This document shows, piece by piece, positions 27,007 to 35,976 of a stretch of DNA of 64,000 nucleotides. The notes beneath the pieces are model-generated. The model was given only the letters and a program-made list of their open reading frames with translations. It searched no databases and had not been told where the DNA came from. Made by a program: the position numbers and the translations under genes. The stretch covers positions 248,984 to 312,983 of the forward strand of contig NZ_LMIU01000001.1 in the NCBI RefSeq assembly GCF_001428845.1. Reading direction: 5' to 3'. The first letter of the stretch is position 1; every line of letters begins with the position of its first letter. Origin of the DNA: Achromobacter sp. Root83. GTDB taxonomy: Bacteria > Pseudomonadota > Gammaproteobacteria > Burkholderiales > Burkholderiaceae_B.

Positions 27007-27504
27007 TCATGTTTTCGCGGCGTCGCCGCAGCCTTCCAGGTTGCCCATCTTCGCCATGTTCTGCTGGATCTCTTCCGGCGTCAGGTCCTGCTTGTGCGTC
27101 GCGATGGACCAGCGGTGGCCAAACGGATCCACCACCTGGCCATAGCGGTCGCCCCAGAACATGTCGGCCGCCGGCATCGTCACCTGCGCGCCCGCGGCCA
27201 CTGCCTGCTGCATCGCGGCGTCGACATCGTTCATGTACAGGTGCAGGGTGACCGGGGTGCCCTTCAGCGCCCGGGGTCCCAGTGTGCCCCAGTCCGGAAA
27301 GTCGTCCATCAGCATCAGGACGGAATCGCCGATGCGTATGGCCGCGTGCATGATCTTGCCGCCGGGGCCCGGCAGGCGCGTGATTTCCTGGGCGTTGAAC
27401 GCTTTTTTGTAGAAGTCGATGGCATCGGAAGCTCCTTCGCACACGATGTGCGCGGTCAGCGTATGCATGCCTTCGGGTATGGGTTTGACTGCGGTGGTGG
27501 CCAT
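27007..27504 (-). CDS. VOC (glyoxalase/bleomycin-resistance) family protein
   Basis: This 165-residue protein belongs to the PhnB-like VOC group: LTAHIVCEGASDAIDFYKKAF, HAAIRIGDSVLMLMDDFP, DVDAAMQQAVAAGAQVTMP and GDRYGQVVDPFGHRWSIATH. Its substrate is unknown. It lies downstream of the DUF1428 gene? No: transcription runs from DUF1428 towards this gene on the same strand, 62 bp apart, so they may be one operon. AGGAGAC precedes the start. Confidence 0.88.
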   Translation of the reverse strand: MATTAVKPIPEGMHTLTAHIVCEGASDAIDFYKKAFNAQEITRLPGPGGKIMHAAIRIGDSVLMLMDDFPDWGTLGPRALKGTPVTLHLYMNDVDAAMQQAVAAGAQVTMPAADMFWGDRYGQVVDPFGHRWSIATHKQDLTPEEIQQNMAKMGNLEGCGDAAKT

Positions 27505-27566
27505 GGTTTGTCTCCTGGTTAGTCTGATTGGCTGCGTTCGCGGCGCAGCCCGGGCGAGGGTGCGCG

Positions 27567-27923
27567 CTACTTGCCGATCAGGGAGGTGAATCCGCCCCAG
27601 CACATGCGCTTGACATCGAATACTCCGTCGCAGCACATGTCCGCGAGCCGTGGATCCGCCATGACTTTCGCATTGATCCGGTCGCGTTCGGCTTTGCTGG
27701 CGTACAGGATCCAGGCAAAGACCACGGTCTCGCCGTCGCGCGCGCCAGCCGCCGCGCTGAACGATGCGAAGCCCTCGCCGTCGATGTCGTCGGCGACGCC
27801 TTCCCGGTAATCGAGCGCGCCATGCTCCAGCCAGATGCCTTGGGCATGCTGCGCCATTTCCTTGTACTTCTCCAAGTTCTCCTTGGGGACGGTAAGCAAG
27901 AAACCATCTATGTACTTTTCCAT
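27567..27923 (-). CDS. DUF1428-family protein (YbaA-like)
   Basis: This 118-residue protein carries the DUF1428 pattern YIDGFLLTVPKENLEKYKEM, FAWILYASKAERDRINAKVM and FDVKRMCWGGF. The fold is ferredoxin-like; function is unknown. It is divergent from a GlxA-type regulator and followed on the same strand by the VOC gene. Confidence 0.9.
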   Translation of the reverse strand: MEKYIDGFLLTVPKENLEKYKEMAQHAQGIWLEHGALDYREGVADDIDGEGFASFSAAAGARDGETVVFAWILYASKAERDRINAKVMADPRLADMCCDGVFDVKRMCWGGFTSLIGK

Positions 27924-28105
27924 CGATCACTCCTTTTGTCCGTGTTGTTCTGCCTTCTGCCTGGGCGCCCGCAAGCCGCCTTGGCCGCCGTCCGGATTCG
28001 GGATCGGCAGGTGTCACTTTATCGGGATATTTCCGCGTTTCAGATAGGCAATTGCGACAATCTTGCGGGTGGATTGCGTCAGCTTGCAGGCGTATGCTTG
28101 GCAAC

Positions 28106-29068
28106 ATGAAAAACGTCGCGTTCCTTCTGCCTCAGGCGGCCAATATCGCGTCCCTGGAAACCGCGCGCCATGGCTTCCTGGTGGCCAACGAATACCTTGC
28201 CGCGCATGGCCGCGAGCCGCGTTTCCACGTGCGCACCCTGGGCCTGACGCGCGAGGTCAGCCTGGACGACGGACGCATCAAGGTGCAGGCCGACATGGTG
28301 CTGGCGGACGCGCACGACATCCACATCTGCATCGCGCCTCCGCTACTCGGTTCGGTGTCCGACGCCGTGCTGTCCAACCGCGAGCTCATCGAATGGCTGT
28401 CGCGGCACCACCGCGAAGGCGGCGAGGTCGCCAGCCTGTGCATGGGCGCCGCGCTGCTCGCGGCGGGCGGCGTGCTGGACGGGCAGCAGGCGGTCGTCCA
28501 TTGGGTGGCGCAGAACCTGTACGCCAGCCTGTTTCCCAATGTGCGGTGGATCAGCGACCGCGTGGTCATGGCGGAGAACGGGGTCTACACCAGCGGCGGC
28601 GCATTTTCGGCGGCGCATCTGGTCCTGCACCTGATCGAGAAATACACCGACCGCGACACCGCCATCTGGTGCGCCAAGTATTTCCAGCTTGACTGGAGCC
28701 GTCAAAGCCAGTTGCCGTTCTCTGTCTTCATGGGCCAGAAATCGCACGCCGACGACATCGTGCGCGCGGTGCAGGACTACATCGAAGGCCGCTACACAGA
28801 GAAGATCACCGTCGAGGATCTGGCCGGGCGCCACGCGCTGGGCCGCCGCACGCTGGAGCGTCGTTTCCGCCAGGCCACCGGCAACAGCATCGTCGAGTAC
28901 GTGCAGCGCGTGCGCGTGGAAGCGGCCAAGCAGCGCCTCGAAACCTCGCGCAAGAGCGTCGCCGAGGTCATGTACGAGGTCGGCTACAACGACACCAAGG
29001 CGTTTCGCGACATCTTCAACAAATACTGCGGCATGTCGCCGGTGGGGTATCGCGAGCGCTATCAATAG
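28106..29068 (+). CDS. GlxA-type AraC-family regulator with DJ-1/PfpI domain
   Basis: This 320-residue regulator has an N-terminal DJ-1/PfpI-like sensor domain (VAFLLPQAANIASLETARHG, SLCMGAALLAAGGVLDG with the elbow Cys) and two C-terminal AraC HTH motifs (VEDLAGRHALGRRTLERRFR and SVAEVMYEVGYNDTKAFRDI). It is divergent from the DUF1428/VOC genes, with about 180 bp between, and may control them. I use the ATG at 28106; starts at 28094 or 28052 would add 4 or 18 residues. Confidence 0.9.
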   Translation: MKNVAFLLPQAANIASLETARHGFLVANEYLAAHGREPRFHVRTLGLTREVSLDDGRIKVQADMVLADAHDIHICIAPPLLGSVSDAVLSNRELIEWLSRHHREGGEVASLCMGAALLAAGGVLDGQQAVVHWVAQNLYASLFPNVRWISDRVVMAENGVYTSGGAFSAAHLVLHLIEKYTDRDTAIWCAKYFQLDWSRQSQLPFSVFMGQKSHADDIVRAVQDYIEGRYTEKITVEDLAGRHALGRRTLERRFRQATGNSIVEYVQRVRVEAAKQRLETSRKSVAEVMYEVGYNDTKAFRDIFNKYCGMSPVGYRERYQ

Positions 29069-29080
29069 CGCGGCCCGCGA

Positions 29081-29533
29081 TCAGCCCTGGTAGCGGTACA
29101 CCCGCGTGTCGCGCATGACGAAGCCCGCCGATTCATACAGGTGATGCGCCGACAGGCGGCTGGGGTTGGACGTCAGGTCCAGCGTCCGCGTCTTCAGTTC
29201 ACGGCTCTTCACGATGGCGGCATGGGTGAGCGCCAGGCCCACCTTCAGGCCGCGCGCCTGTTCATCCACCACCACGTCCTCGATCCATGCGCGCACGCCG
29301 GTCGGAATGCGGAAATGCACCAGCGTGAGCGTGCCCACGATCCGCTCGTCGGGACCCATGGTGGCGATGAACACATGATTGCAGGGCGCGCGGATGATCT
29401 CGTCCAGGTCGGCTTCCGATAGCGGCGGGGCGGTCTTCGAGAGCTGGGGCAGCAGCCGCGCAAAGGCCTGCGCCAGGCGTGCGTCGGCGTGGGACGCCAG
29501 GGTCACGGTCACGCCATTGTCCAAGGGTTTCAT
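29081..29533 (-). CDS. GNAT-family N-acetyltransferase
   Basis: This 150-residue protein has the GNAT acetyl-CoA-binding motif VDEQARGLKVGLALTHAAI after the beta strand AWIEDVVV, and an end typical of the fold (HHLYESAGFVMRDTRVYRY). The substrate is unknown. It converges with the GlxA-type regulator, with 12 bp between stops. Confidence 0.9.
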   Translation of the reverse strand: MKPLDNGVTVTLASHADARLAQAFARLLPQLSKTAPPLSEADLDEIIRAPCNHVFIATMGPDERIVGTLTLVHFRIPTGVRAWIEDVVVDEQARGLKVGLALTHAAIVKSRELKTRTLDLTSNPSRLSAHHLYESAGFVMRDTRVYRYQG

Positions 29534-29757
29534 GGTTGTCTCCGCAAGGGGGATGCTGTGTCGATCTTAGCAACGCCGCGCGGCGATATCTCGGCTGTCT
29601 TTGCAGAATCGCAAACAAGTCTCACGTAAATCTTGCAAATTGTGTCAATGAAATTAGACTGGGGTTTTCCCTGGTTCGATGTTCTGTGTAATTTCCGTGT
29701 GGTAATGCCCGACAGCATGGCGATGGCGGAGATCGACGCCCCTGACCGTAGACGACA

Positions 29758-31383
29758 ATGACGATTCTCCGCATCAATTCCGGCAGTTTTTCCATCGGTG
29801 CCCGCCTGGCGCTGGGCTTTGGCGCGGTGCTCGCCCTGCTGCTGGCGCTGGCCGGCCTGTCGCAGTACGAACTCACGCACATCGGCGGCATCAACCGCGC
29901 GATCACCCAGGAAACCTGGACCAAGGCCAGCGCCATATCGGTCGTGGACGTGACGACGCGCGCCAATGCGCGCGTCAACCTGGAACTGATCGTCAACGCC
30001 AACCCCGCGGCTGCCGACAAGCTGTTTCTGCAGATCGACGCGAACCGCAAGGCCATCGATCAGGCGCTGGCGACGCTGCGGCCCTTGTTCAAGGCCGAGG
30101 ATGCGCGCGCAAGGCTGCGCACGCTCGAGGACTTGCGCGGCCGCTACGTCAAATCCTTCCAGTCCGTGGGCGCGATGCTGAAAAGCGGTGAGCGCGACGC
30201 GGCGCGCCAGCGCATGCTGGCAGAGACCCTGCCGCTGCTCGACAGCCTGCAGGACCACATCATCGAGCTGTCCAGGCTGCAGTCCGTCGAAATGAACGAG
30301 GCCGCCGTCGCCAGCCAGGAAGTCATCCTGGAGGCGGAGCGATTGAACCTTGCCCTGGCGGGCCTGGCCCTGGTGCTGGGCGCGCTTTTCGCCTGGCGGG
30401 TCACCCGCTCCATCACCCACCCGCTCGCGCGCGCGGTCAAGGCGGCCGAAACCGTCGCGGGCGGCGACCTGGGCCAGCGCATCGAAGCCGGCGCCAAGGA
30501 CGAAACCGGGCGTCTGCTGCACGCCTTGCAGGACATGCAGGAAAAGCTGGCTGGCGCCGTTCGCGTCATCCGGCACGGATCGGAAACGATATCCAGCGCT
30601 TCCGGCCAGATCGCCGCGGGCAACGCGGACCTGTCCAGCCGCACCGAAGAGCAGGCCGCTTCGTTGGAACAGACCGCCGCGTCGATGGAAGAGCTTGCAT
30701 CGACCGTGAAGCAGAATGCCGACAACGCGCGCAAGGCCAACGGCCTTGCCGCCAACGCCTCTGAAATCGCCCATCGCGGTGGCGCGGCCGTGTCCGCCGT
30801 GGTCGGCACCATGCACGACATCTCCGCCAGTTCGCGTAAGATATCCGAGATCGTGTCCGTCATCGACGGCATCGCGTTCCAGACCAATATCCTGGCGCTC
30901 AACGCGGCGGTCGAGGCCGCCCGCGCGGGCGAACAGGGCAAGGGCTTCGCGGTCGTGGCGGGCGAAGTGCGCTCGCTGGCGCAACGCAGCGCGCAGGCCG
31001 CCAGGGAGGTCAAAGCCCTGATCGAGGAATCCGTCGGCAAGGTCGGCGAGGGATCGCGGCAAGTCCAGGAGGCGGGCGCCACCATGGAAGAAGTGGTGAC
31101 GTCCGTGAAGCACGTGACCGGCATCATGGGCGAAATCGCCGCGGCCTCGCAAGAGCAGGCCAGCGGCATCGATCAGGTGAATCGCGCCGTGGCCCAAATG
31201 GACGAGGCAACCCAGCAGAACGCGGCCCTGGTCGAAGAGGCCGCCGCCGCCGCGGGGTCCATGCAGGATCAGGCGCGTGAACTGGTCAGGGCGGTGGGCG
31301 TGTTCCGGCTGGCGGAAGATGCCGTGCGCCGCGGCCAGGGCGAGGCCGCGGGGCAGGGGCATGCCAAGCTGTTGCTGGCTTGA
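29758..31383 (+). CDS. Methyl-accepting chemotaxis protein
   Basis: This 541-residue chemoreceptor has TM1 at about 15-36, a periplasmic four-helix-bundle-like ligand domain, TM2 at about 196-218, a HAMP domain, and a highly conserved signalling tip ([20 protein letters not shown] at about residues 380-400). The C-terminus lacks a NWETF-type CheR tether. It should pass ligand information to CheA/CheW at the cell pole. No sigma-28 promoter of good quality was seen in the 224 bp upstream. Confidence 0.95.
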   Translation: MTILRINSGSFSIGARLALGFGAVLALLLALAGLSQYELTHIGGINRAITQETWTKASAISVVDVTTRANARVNLELIVNANPAAADKLFLQIDANRKAIDQALATLRPLFKAEDARARLRTLEDLRGRYVKSFQSVGAMLKSGERDAARQRMLAETLPLLDSLQDHIIELSRLQSVEMNEAAVASQEVILEAERLNLALAGLALVLGALFAWRVTRSITHPLARAVKAAETVAGGDLGQRIEAGAKDETGRLLHALQDMQEKLAGAVRVIRHGSETISSASGQIAAGNADLSSRTEEQAASLEQTAASMEELASTVKQNADNARKANGLAANASEIAHRGGAAVSAVVGTMHDISASSRKISEIVSVIDGIAFQTNILALNAAVEAARAGEQGKGFAVVAGEVRSLAQRSAQAAREVKALIEESVGKVGEGSRQVQEAGATMEEVVTSVKHVTGIMGEIAAASQEQASGIDQVNRAVAQMDEATQQNAALVEEAAAAAGSMQDQARELVRAVGVFRLAEDAVRRGQGEAAGQGHAKLLLA

Positions 31384-31395
31384 CGGGCCGGGCGC

Positions 31396-32280
31396 TCAGC
31401 GCGCCAGGTGCGCCACCGGGATCGGACGGTCTCCCGATATCGTGGTCCGGTGCATCTCGCGGTCGAAGCCGTCATAGTCGTTCATCGCAAGATGCTGGGT
31501 GCAACGGTTATCCCACAGCGCCAGCGATCCGGGCGTCCAGCGGAAACGGCAGGTGAATTCGGGCCGGGCCGCATGGCGGTACAGGAACTGCAGCAGCGGC
31601 TCGCTTTCCTCCTGCGTCATGCCGTCGAACCGCAGCGTATAGGTGCCGTTCACATACAGGGCCTTCCTGCCGGTTGCCGGGTGCACGCGCACCACCGGGT
31701 GGATCACCTCGCTGATGGCGCGATTGTCGGTACGCACGTCCATCTTGTGCGCCGGGTCTCCGTTGTTCACCACGGCGCCGCCCGCGCCGTACGATCGGAC
31801 CGCGCTGTGCACCGCGCCCAGCCCGTCGAGAATCTCCTTCAGGCGCTCCGACAGGCCCTCGTAGGCGCGGTACATGTTCGCCCACATCGTGTCGCCGCCA
31901 TACGGCGGAATGATCCGGCCATACAAGGCCGAGCCCAGCGGAGGTTCTTCGGCATAGCTCATGTCCGTGTGCCACAGGCCGCCGAACAGGCGGCGGGTGC
32001 TTTCCGCCTTGCCCTTCATCACGGGAAGGATGGTCGGATGACCTTCCAGCGCGCGCACGAACGGCACCTCCAGCAGCTCTCCGAAGCGCGAGCTGAAATC
32101 GATGTGTTGTTGCGGCGTTAATTGCTGGTCCCGGAAAAACACCACCAGGTGTTCATGCAGGGCGGTGCGTACCTCTTCGAACTGATCGTCGGACAGCGGC
32201 CGGGACAGGTCGATGCCCCGGATCTCGGCGCCCAGGGCGCCGGCGATGGGATACGTTTCCAGATGGCGATACAGGGTCAT
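31396..32280 (-). CDS. TauD/TfdA-family Fe(II)/2-oxoglutarate dioxygenase
   Basis: This 294-residue oxygenase has the iron-binding HxD in LWHTDMSY and the distal His/Arg in MHRTTISGDRP, with the 2-oxoglutarate-binding Arg. Family members hydroxylate taurine, sulfonates, 2,4-D or similar compounds. GGAGACAAGC precedes the ATG at 32280. It lies 14 bp downstream of a Bug receptor gene, so the receptor probably captures its substrate or a relative. Confidence 0.9.
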   Translation of the reverse strand: MTLYRHLETYPIAGALGAEIRGIDLSRPLSDDQFEEVRTALHEHLVVFFRDQQLTPQQHIDFSSRFGELLEVPFVRALEGHPTILPVMKGKAESTRRLFGGLWHTDMSYAEEPPLGSALYGRIIPPYGGDTMWANMYRAYEGLSERLKEILDGLGAVHSAVRSYGAGGAVVNNGDPAHKMDVRTDNRAISEVIHPVVRVHPATGRKALYVNGTYTLRFDGMTQEESEPLLQFLYRHAARPEFTCRFRWTPGSLALWDNRCTQHLAMNDYDGFDREMHRTTISGDRPIPVAHLAR

Positions 32281-32294
32281 GCTTGTCTCCTGGC

Positions 32295-33263
32295 TTATTG
32301 GATCTTGATCTGGGCGCTGCGCACGAGCGCGCCCCACTTGTCCGTTTCCGCGGCGATATACCGCCCAAAATCCGCCGGGCCTCCGGCGGCGATGATTCCG
32401 CCCATGGCCGCGATCTGCTCGCGCACATCGGGCAGGGCCAGCACTGCCAGCAACTCCTTGTGCAAACGCTCCACGACGGGCTTGGGCGTTGCCGCCGGCG
32501 CCAGCACGCCGAACCATCCGGCGATTTCATAGCCCGGCAAACCCGCCTCTGCCATCGTCGGCACGTCCGGCAGTTGCGGCGAACGCGCGGCGCTGGTGAT
32601 GGCCAGCGCCCGCAACTTTCCTGCCTTCACCAACTGCAGCGCGGAGGGCATGTTGTCGAACATCATGGGCACATGTCCGGCCACCGTGTCATTCAATCCT
32701 GGCGCGCTGCCCCGATAGGGAACCTGCGTCAGCCGCAGGCCCGCCGTCGACGCGAACAGCTCGCCCGCCAGATGCAGCGACGTTCCCGTGCCCGGCGTTG
32801 CATAGCCCAATGGCTCGGGCGCCTTGCGGGCGTAGGCGATCAGCTCCTGCACCGAGCGCACCGGCAAGGACGGATTCACCACCAGCAGATTCGGCACGCT
32901 CATCAGCATCGCCACGGGCGCCAGATCACGCTGCGGCTTGTAGGGCAGGTCCGGGTACAGGGCGGGGTTGATGGCGATGGGGCCGATATTGCCCATCACG
33001 ATGGTGTAGCCATCGGCGGGCTGCTTCACCGCGTAATCGGTGCCGACGTTGCCGCCGGCGCCGGCCTTGTTCTCGACGATGACGGGCTGCCCCAGGCGTT
33101 CTCCCAGCTTATGGCTGACCAGCCGGGCAAGCATGTCGGTCGATCCGCCGGGCGGATACGGCACGATCCATTTGATGGGTTGCGACGGCCATGGCGCTTG
33201 CGCCAGGACCGGCCCCGTACAGAGGGCAAGGCCTGCCGCAAGCGCGAGTGCGATGCGTTTCAT
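32295..33263 (-). CDS. Bug-family tripartite tricarboxylate transporter substrate-binding protein
   Basis: This 322-residue receptor has a signal peptide (MKRIALALAAGLALCTGPVL, cleavage after AQA) and Bug motifs KWIVPYPPGGSTDMLARL, IVENKAGAGGNVGTDYA and LTQVPYRGSAPGLND. It is first in a Bug-TauD operon, divergent from an IclR-type regulator, and starts about 55 bp from a strong inverted repeat. No TctAB genes are nearby. Confidence 0.93.
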   Translation of the reverse strand: MKRIALALAAGLALCTGPVLAQAPWPSQPIKWIVPYPPGGSTDMLARLVSHKLGERLGQPVIVENKAGAGGNVGTDYAVKQPADGYTIVMGNIGPIAINPALYPDLPYKPQRDLAPVAMLMSVPNLLVVNPSLPVRSVQELIAYARKAPEPLGYATPGTGTSLHLAGELFASTAGLRLTQVPYRGSAPGLNDTVAGHVPMMFDNMPSALQLVKAGKLRALAITSAARSPQLPDVPTMAEAGLPGYEIAGWFGVLAPAATPKPVVERLHKELLAVLALPDVREQIAAMGGIIAAGGPADFGRYIAAETDKWGALVRSAQIKIQ

Positions 33264-33318
33264 GTTTGTCTCCTTCCCTGGCTCGCCGGTCTTGCCGGGA
33301 GCATCATTAGTGTGTAAT

Positions 33319-33353
33319 GTTCACCTAGTGATCAATATGTTTATCAGGTGAAC
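33319..33353. promoter_or_regulatory. Candidate IclR-type operator between the Bug-TauD operon and its regulator
   Basis: GTTCACCT at 33319-33326 and AGGTGAAC at 33346-33353 are perfect 8-bp inverted arms separated by 19 bp. The right arm includes the AGGTG ribosome-binding site of the IclR gene, so binding there would also block its own expression. The left arm lies about 55 bp upstream of the Bug start. Confidence 0.65.
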
Positions 33354-33355
33354 GT

Positions 33356-34003
33356 GTGAAGAATAATAGATCGATCCAGAGGTGTCTATCCATCATTCGG
33401 GCCTTCCGTGGCAACGGCCGGCCCACGCTGGCCGAACTGGCGCGCGCGGTGGAACTGCCGCACGCCACCGTGCTTCGCTTCCTGCAAACGCTGGAAGAAG
33501 AGGGCTACGCCGCGCGTGAAGGCAGCCGCTGGCGGCTGACTCCGCAGGTCTTCGAACTGGGATTCGCGGCCATGGAAAGCCTGGGCGTGACGGATGCGGT
33601 GCAGGAGATCCTGCAAAACCTCGCCGACACCTACTCGGGCACCTCCAACCTGGGCGAGGCCAATCCGGAAGGCGTCATCATCATCGGCCGCGCCATGGCG
33701 CCGGCCGAACGGCGCCGGCTCGTGGTGATGAACCTGCGCGTCGGCAGCATATTGCCGCCGGCCAGCGCCCTGGCCGGCGGGCTGCGCCTGCCGGCCGGGC
33801 AATGGAGCCGATTCGACTACCCCGACAGCAATCAGGTGTCCGTGGCGGTGCCCGTGACGCAGGCCGGTGCGCGCGTGCTGTCAGTGGGAATTTCGGTGGC
33901 GGCGCCTGAGGCGGCAGGAGGCAGGCTGGAAGCAGAGATGGTGCCGGCGCTGCAGCGCGCCGCCGAGAGCATTGGGGGAGTAATACGAGTGGGCGTGGTC
34001 TGA
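33356..34003 (+). CDS. IclR-family regulator with shortened effector domain
   Basis: This 215-residue protein has the IclR winged helix at residues 1-70 (RSIQRCLSIIRAFRGNGRPT, ELPHATVLRFLQTLEEEGY) and an effector domain (LGEANPEGVIIIGRAM). The GTG at 33356 is the only plausible start, with AGGTG just upstream. Typical IclR proteins have 250-270 residues. Here the stretch between GSILPPASALAGGL and VSVAVPVTQAG is about 45 residues shorter than usual, so the helical part of the ligand pocket appears deleted. It is divergent from and probably controls the Bug-TauD genes. Confidence 0.85.
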   Translation: MKNNRSIQRCLSIIRAFRGNGRPTLAELARAVELPHATVLRFLQTLEEEGYAAREGSRWRLTPQVFELGFAAMESLGVTDAVQEILQNLADTYSGTSNLGEANPEGVIIIGRAMAPAERRRLVVMNLRVGSILPPASALAGGLRLPAGQWSRFDYPDSNQVSVAVPVTQAGARVLSVGISVAAPEAAGGRLEAEMVPALQRAAESIGGVIRVGVV

Positions 34004-34143
34004 GTGCCTGGGAGGCCATCAAGCCCAGTAGATGGCGCGCGTCCGCCTCCAGCGGCGGCACGTCCTGCATCCGCAGGCAAAGCTGCTCGGCCTGCGGGGC
34101 CTGCCTCGCTGTCCTCGTTCGCTGCGGCCCGGTCCAAAAACCG

Positions 34144-34659
34144 TCAGTCGCCAGCAGGCCGGCCCGCGCCATAGCGGACTTTCACGTGACTCGAAAACGC
34201 CAGATACAGCGTCCAGCCCGTGGCGGCAAGCATGGAGCGCAAGAAAGTGGCCGGCGCGCTGGTGTCCAGCAGGCTGGTTAGCGGCAAGTTTCTGGCCCAC
34301 AGGGTGACGGCGAGCATCACCGCGCCCGCGATGGGCCCGGCGAGCCACAGGGCCAGATGGACGATCTTGACCGTCGAGGGCTTGCGGCGGGCAAAGAGTA
34401 GCGCGCCGGCTGCGATGCTCAGGACGGAGCACGCCGCCATGATGACCAGGATGGTCCACCAGAACCAAGGCACTGCCGGCTCCATCGCGTTGATCGCCTT
34501 CAGCAGCGGGATGCCTTGCGCAAGCTCGAACAGCGGCCGCACGCAAAGCAGGTGTATGCCAAGAAACATGAGCCACGCATTGAGAGCCCCGGGGTCGGCT
34601 TCGGGATTGGCCGGTAGGGAGGGGGCGTTCTGAAAGGGGCGTGCGGGTTTGGAGGTCAT
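34144..34659 (-). CDS. DUF2569-like membrane protein
   Basis: This 171-residue protein has four predicted membrane helices (LNAWLMFLGIHLLCVRPLF, FWWTILVIMAACSVLSIAAG, VHLALWLAGPIAGAVMLAV and MLAATGWTLYLAFS) and ends with TLYLAFSSHVKVRY, which resembles the YFxxSxRVKxTF end of DUF2569 proteins. Function is unknown. I see nothing between it and the IclR gene apart from 140 bp of spacer. Confidence 0.75.
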   Translation of the reverse strand: MTSKPARPFQNAPSLPANPEADPGALNAWLMFLGIHLLCVRPLFELAQGIPLLKAINAMEPAVPWFWWTILVIMAACSVLSIAAGALLFARRKPSTVKIVHLALWLAGPIAGAVMLAVTLWARNLPLTSLLDTSAPATFLRSMLAATGWTLYLAFSSHVKVRYGAGRPAGD

Positions 34660-34666
34660 CCAAATA

Positions 34667-35166
34667 CTACGGCCAAGCGCGCGGATTTTTAAGCCGGCAA
34701 CGCAAGCCCGGCTTGAGATTCGACAACGGGCGGCAGGTTCCCCGCCGCCCGCAGGCCACCTGCAAAGCCTTCATCTGAGCGCTGCCTTCGGGGAAGCGGA
34801 CGAATTGAACCTGGCCATCGTCGCCAAATTCGTCGCCCATCCTGTCTACGAGATCGTCGTTCATGTAGAAGCTCGTGGCCGCAAGAAAGCCGACCCGTGA
34901 CTGCTTGCAGTCGAACACCACGTCCGTGATCGAGCGGTTGTAGGCCCTGATTTTTTGTCCTTGCCCGGGGTGCTCTGGGGCGTGGCATACCGCAATTCCA
35001 TTTTCCCCTTCGCGCTTCCGGAAGGCTGCCGCGAATCCGGCATGGCTCCGATCCTGATGGCGGTACTGGGATGGTCGGGGCGAGGCGGCACCTCGAACCA
35101 TTTCTGCGCGAGGGCGGCGGGGCAGAACAGGGCGGCTGCCGCAACGGCCAGGCCCAGGCGCGCCAT
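34667..35166 (-). pseudogene. Frameshifted adhesin-E-like exported protein gene
   Basis: Two overlapping minus-strand frames each hold half of one protein. From the ATG at 35166 comes a signal peptide (MARLGLAVAAAALFCPAALA) and about 65 further residues (QKWFEVPPRPDHPSTAIRIG). After a run of six A residues (minus strand, near 34958-34963), the coding sense continues in the -1 frame (IRAYNRSITDVVFDCKQSRV, then SFYMNDDLVDRMGDEFG) to a stop at 34667. The tail, with VVFDC and ALQVACG, resembles the surface-adhesin E domain. One more A would restore a continuous protein of about 166 residues. It may be a pseudogene, a slippage-controlled gene or a sequencing error. Confidence 0.6.
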
Positions 35167-35376
35167 CAAGCCCGGCGCACAGGACTTGCGAGCGGCGAGT
35201 GCGGGCGCTGCGTGCCTTCTCGTGCCATGACCGGGATCTGGTTTCATGAGCCGCTTGCCCTGTGTTGTTACGGGTGGATCGTTCCATCCGGTCGCGGCTT
35301 CAAATGTAGCAAAATGCCGTCTCGCGCTGAATGCGCGGTGCTTTTCCACCCAGGGTTCACCCTTCTTCTCCTTCCC

Positions 35377-35970
35377 ATGTCCAAGACTTCCATCCAGCAC
35401 CTCCGCGACCAGTTCTCCAGATTTGGCGAACTTCGCCCGCAGTCGCGCGACCAATGGAAAGGCGAGATCCCGCTGCCGGACGTGCTCGTCGATTTCTACG
35501 AGCGGATCGGCCCGTGGGGCGCTACCCATCACCAGAGCGTGGGCCCGGTCGGCATCACGCTTTCCGAGACGAACATCAGTTTCCTCCCGCTGCATCGGCT
35601 GTGGAATCTGCAGGCCGGCTATCGCTGGGACGCGTCTGACGGGCAGCGCGTGCCGCAATGGCAGGAGAACTGGCTTGTCATCGCGGACCAGAACGCGGAT
35701 CCGTTCATACTCGACACCGAAACTGGAAGGATCCTGTACGCCATGCACGGCACGGGCGCCTGGGATCCGTACGAAGTGGCGCCGGACCTGTATACGCTGG
35801 CCGCCGCCCTGGCGGCGGTGGGCGTGGTGTTCCTGGAAGCGGATGAGGACCTGCGCGACGACGACTGGGCGGTGAAGCCCGAACACCGGCTGCGGGCGAT
35901 GCGCGAGCTGGCCGCCGTCCTGGGCGACGCGCAGGATGCCGAGAATTTCCTGGCTGTTCTGGAACTGTAG
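35377..35970 (+). CDS. SMI1/KNR4 (SUKH)-like protein
   Basis: This 197-residue protein has the SUKH pattern: LPDVLVDFYERIGPWGATH near the N-terminus, LWNLQAGYRWD, NWLVIADQNADPFILDTETG and ILYAMHGTGAWDPYEVAPDL. SUKH proteins are often immunity partners of polymorphic toxins, but no toxin gene lies next to it, so it may be an orphan immunity gene. I start at 35377. Confidence 0.75.
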   Translation: MSKTSIQHLRDQFSRFGELRPQSRDQWKGEIPLPDVLVDFYERIGPWGATHHQSVGPVGITLSETNISFLPLHRLWNLQAGYRWDASDGQRVPQWQENWLVIADQNADPFILDTETGRILYAMHGTGAWDPYEVAPDLYTLAAALAAVGVVFLEADEDLRDDDWAVKPEHRLRAMRELAAVLGDAQDAENFLAVLEL

Positions 35971-35976
35971 CTTCCC

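Noticed and set aside
29534-29757. Sigma-28 promoter for the chemoreceptor
   Set aside because: No TAAA-N15-GCCGATAA-like pair of acceptable quality was seen.
33978-33991. GAGTAATACGAGTG near the end of the IclR gene resembles the dyad
   Set aside because: It lies inside coding sequence and its right half is GAGTG rather than an inverted TACTC, so there is no dyad.
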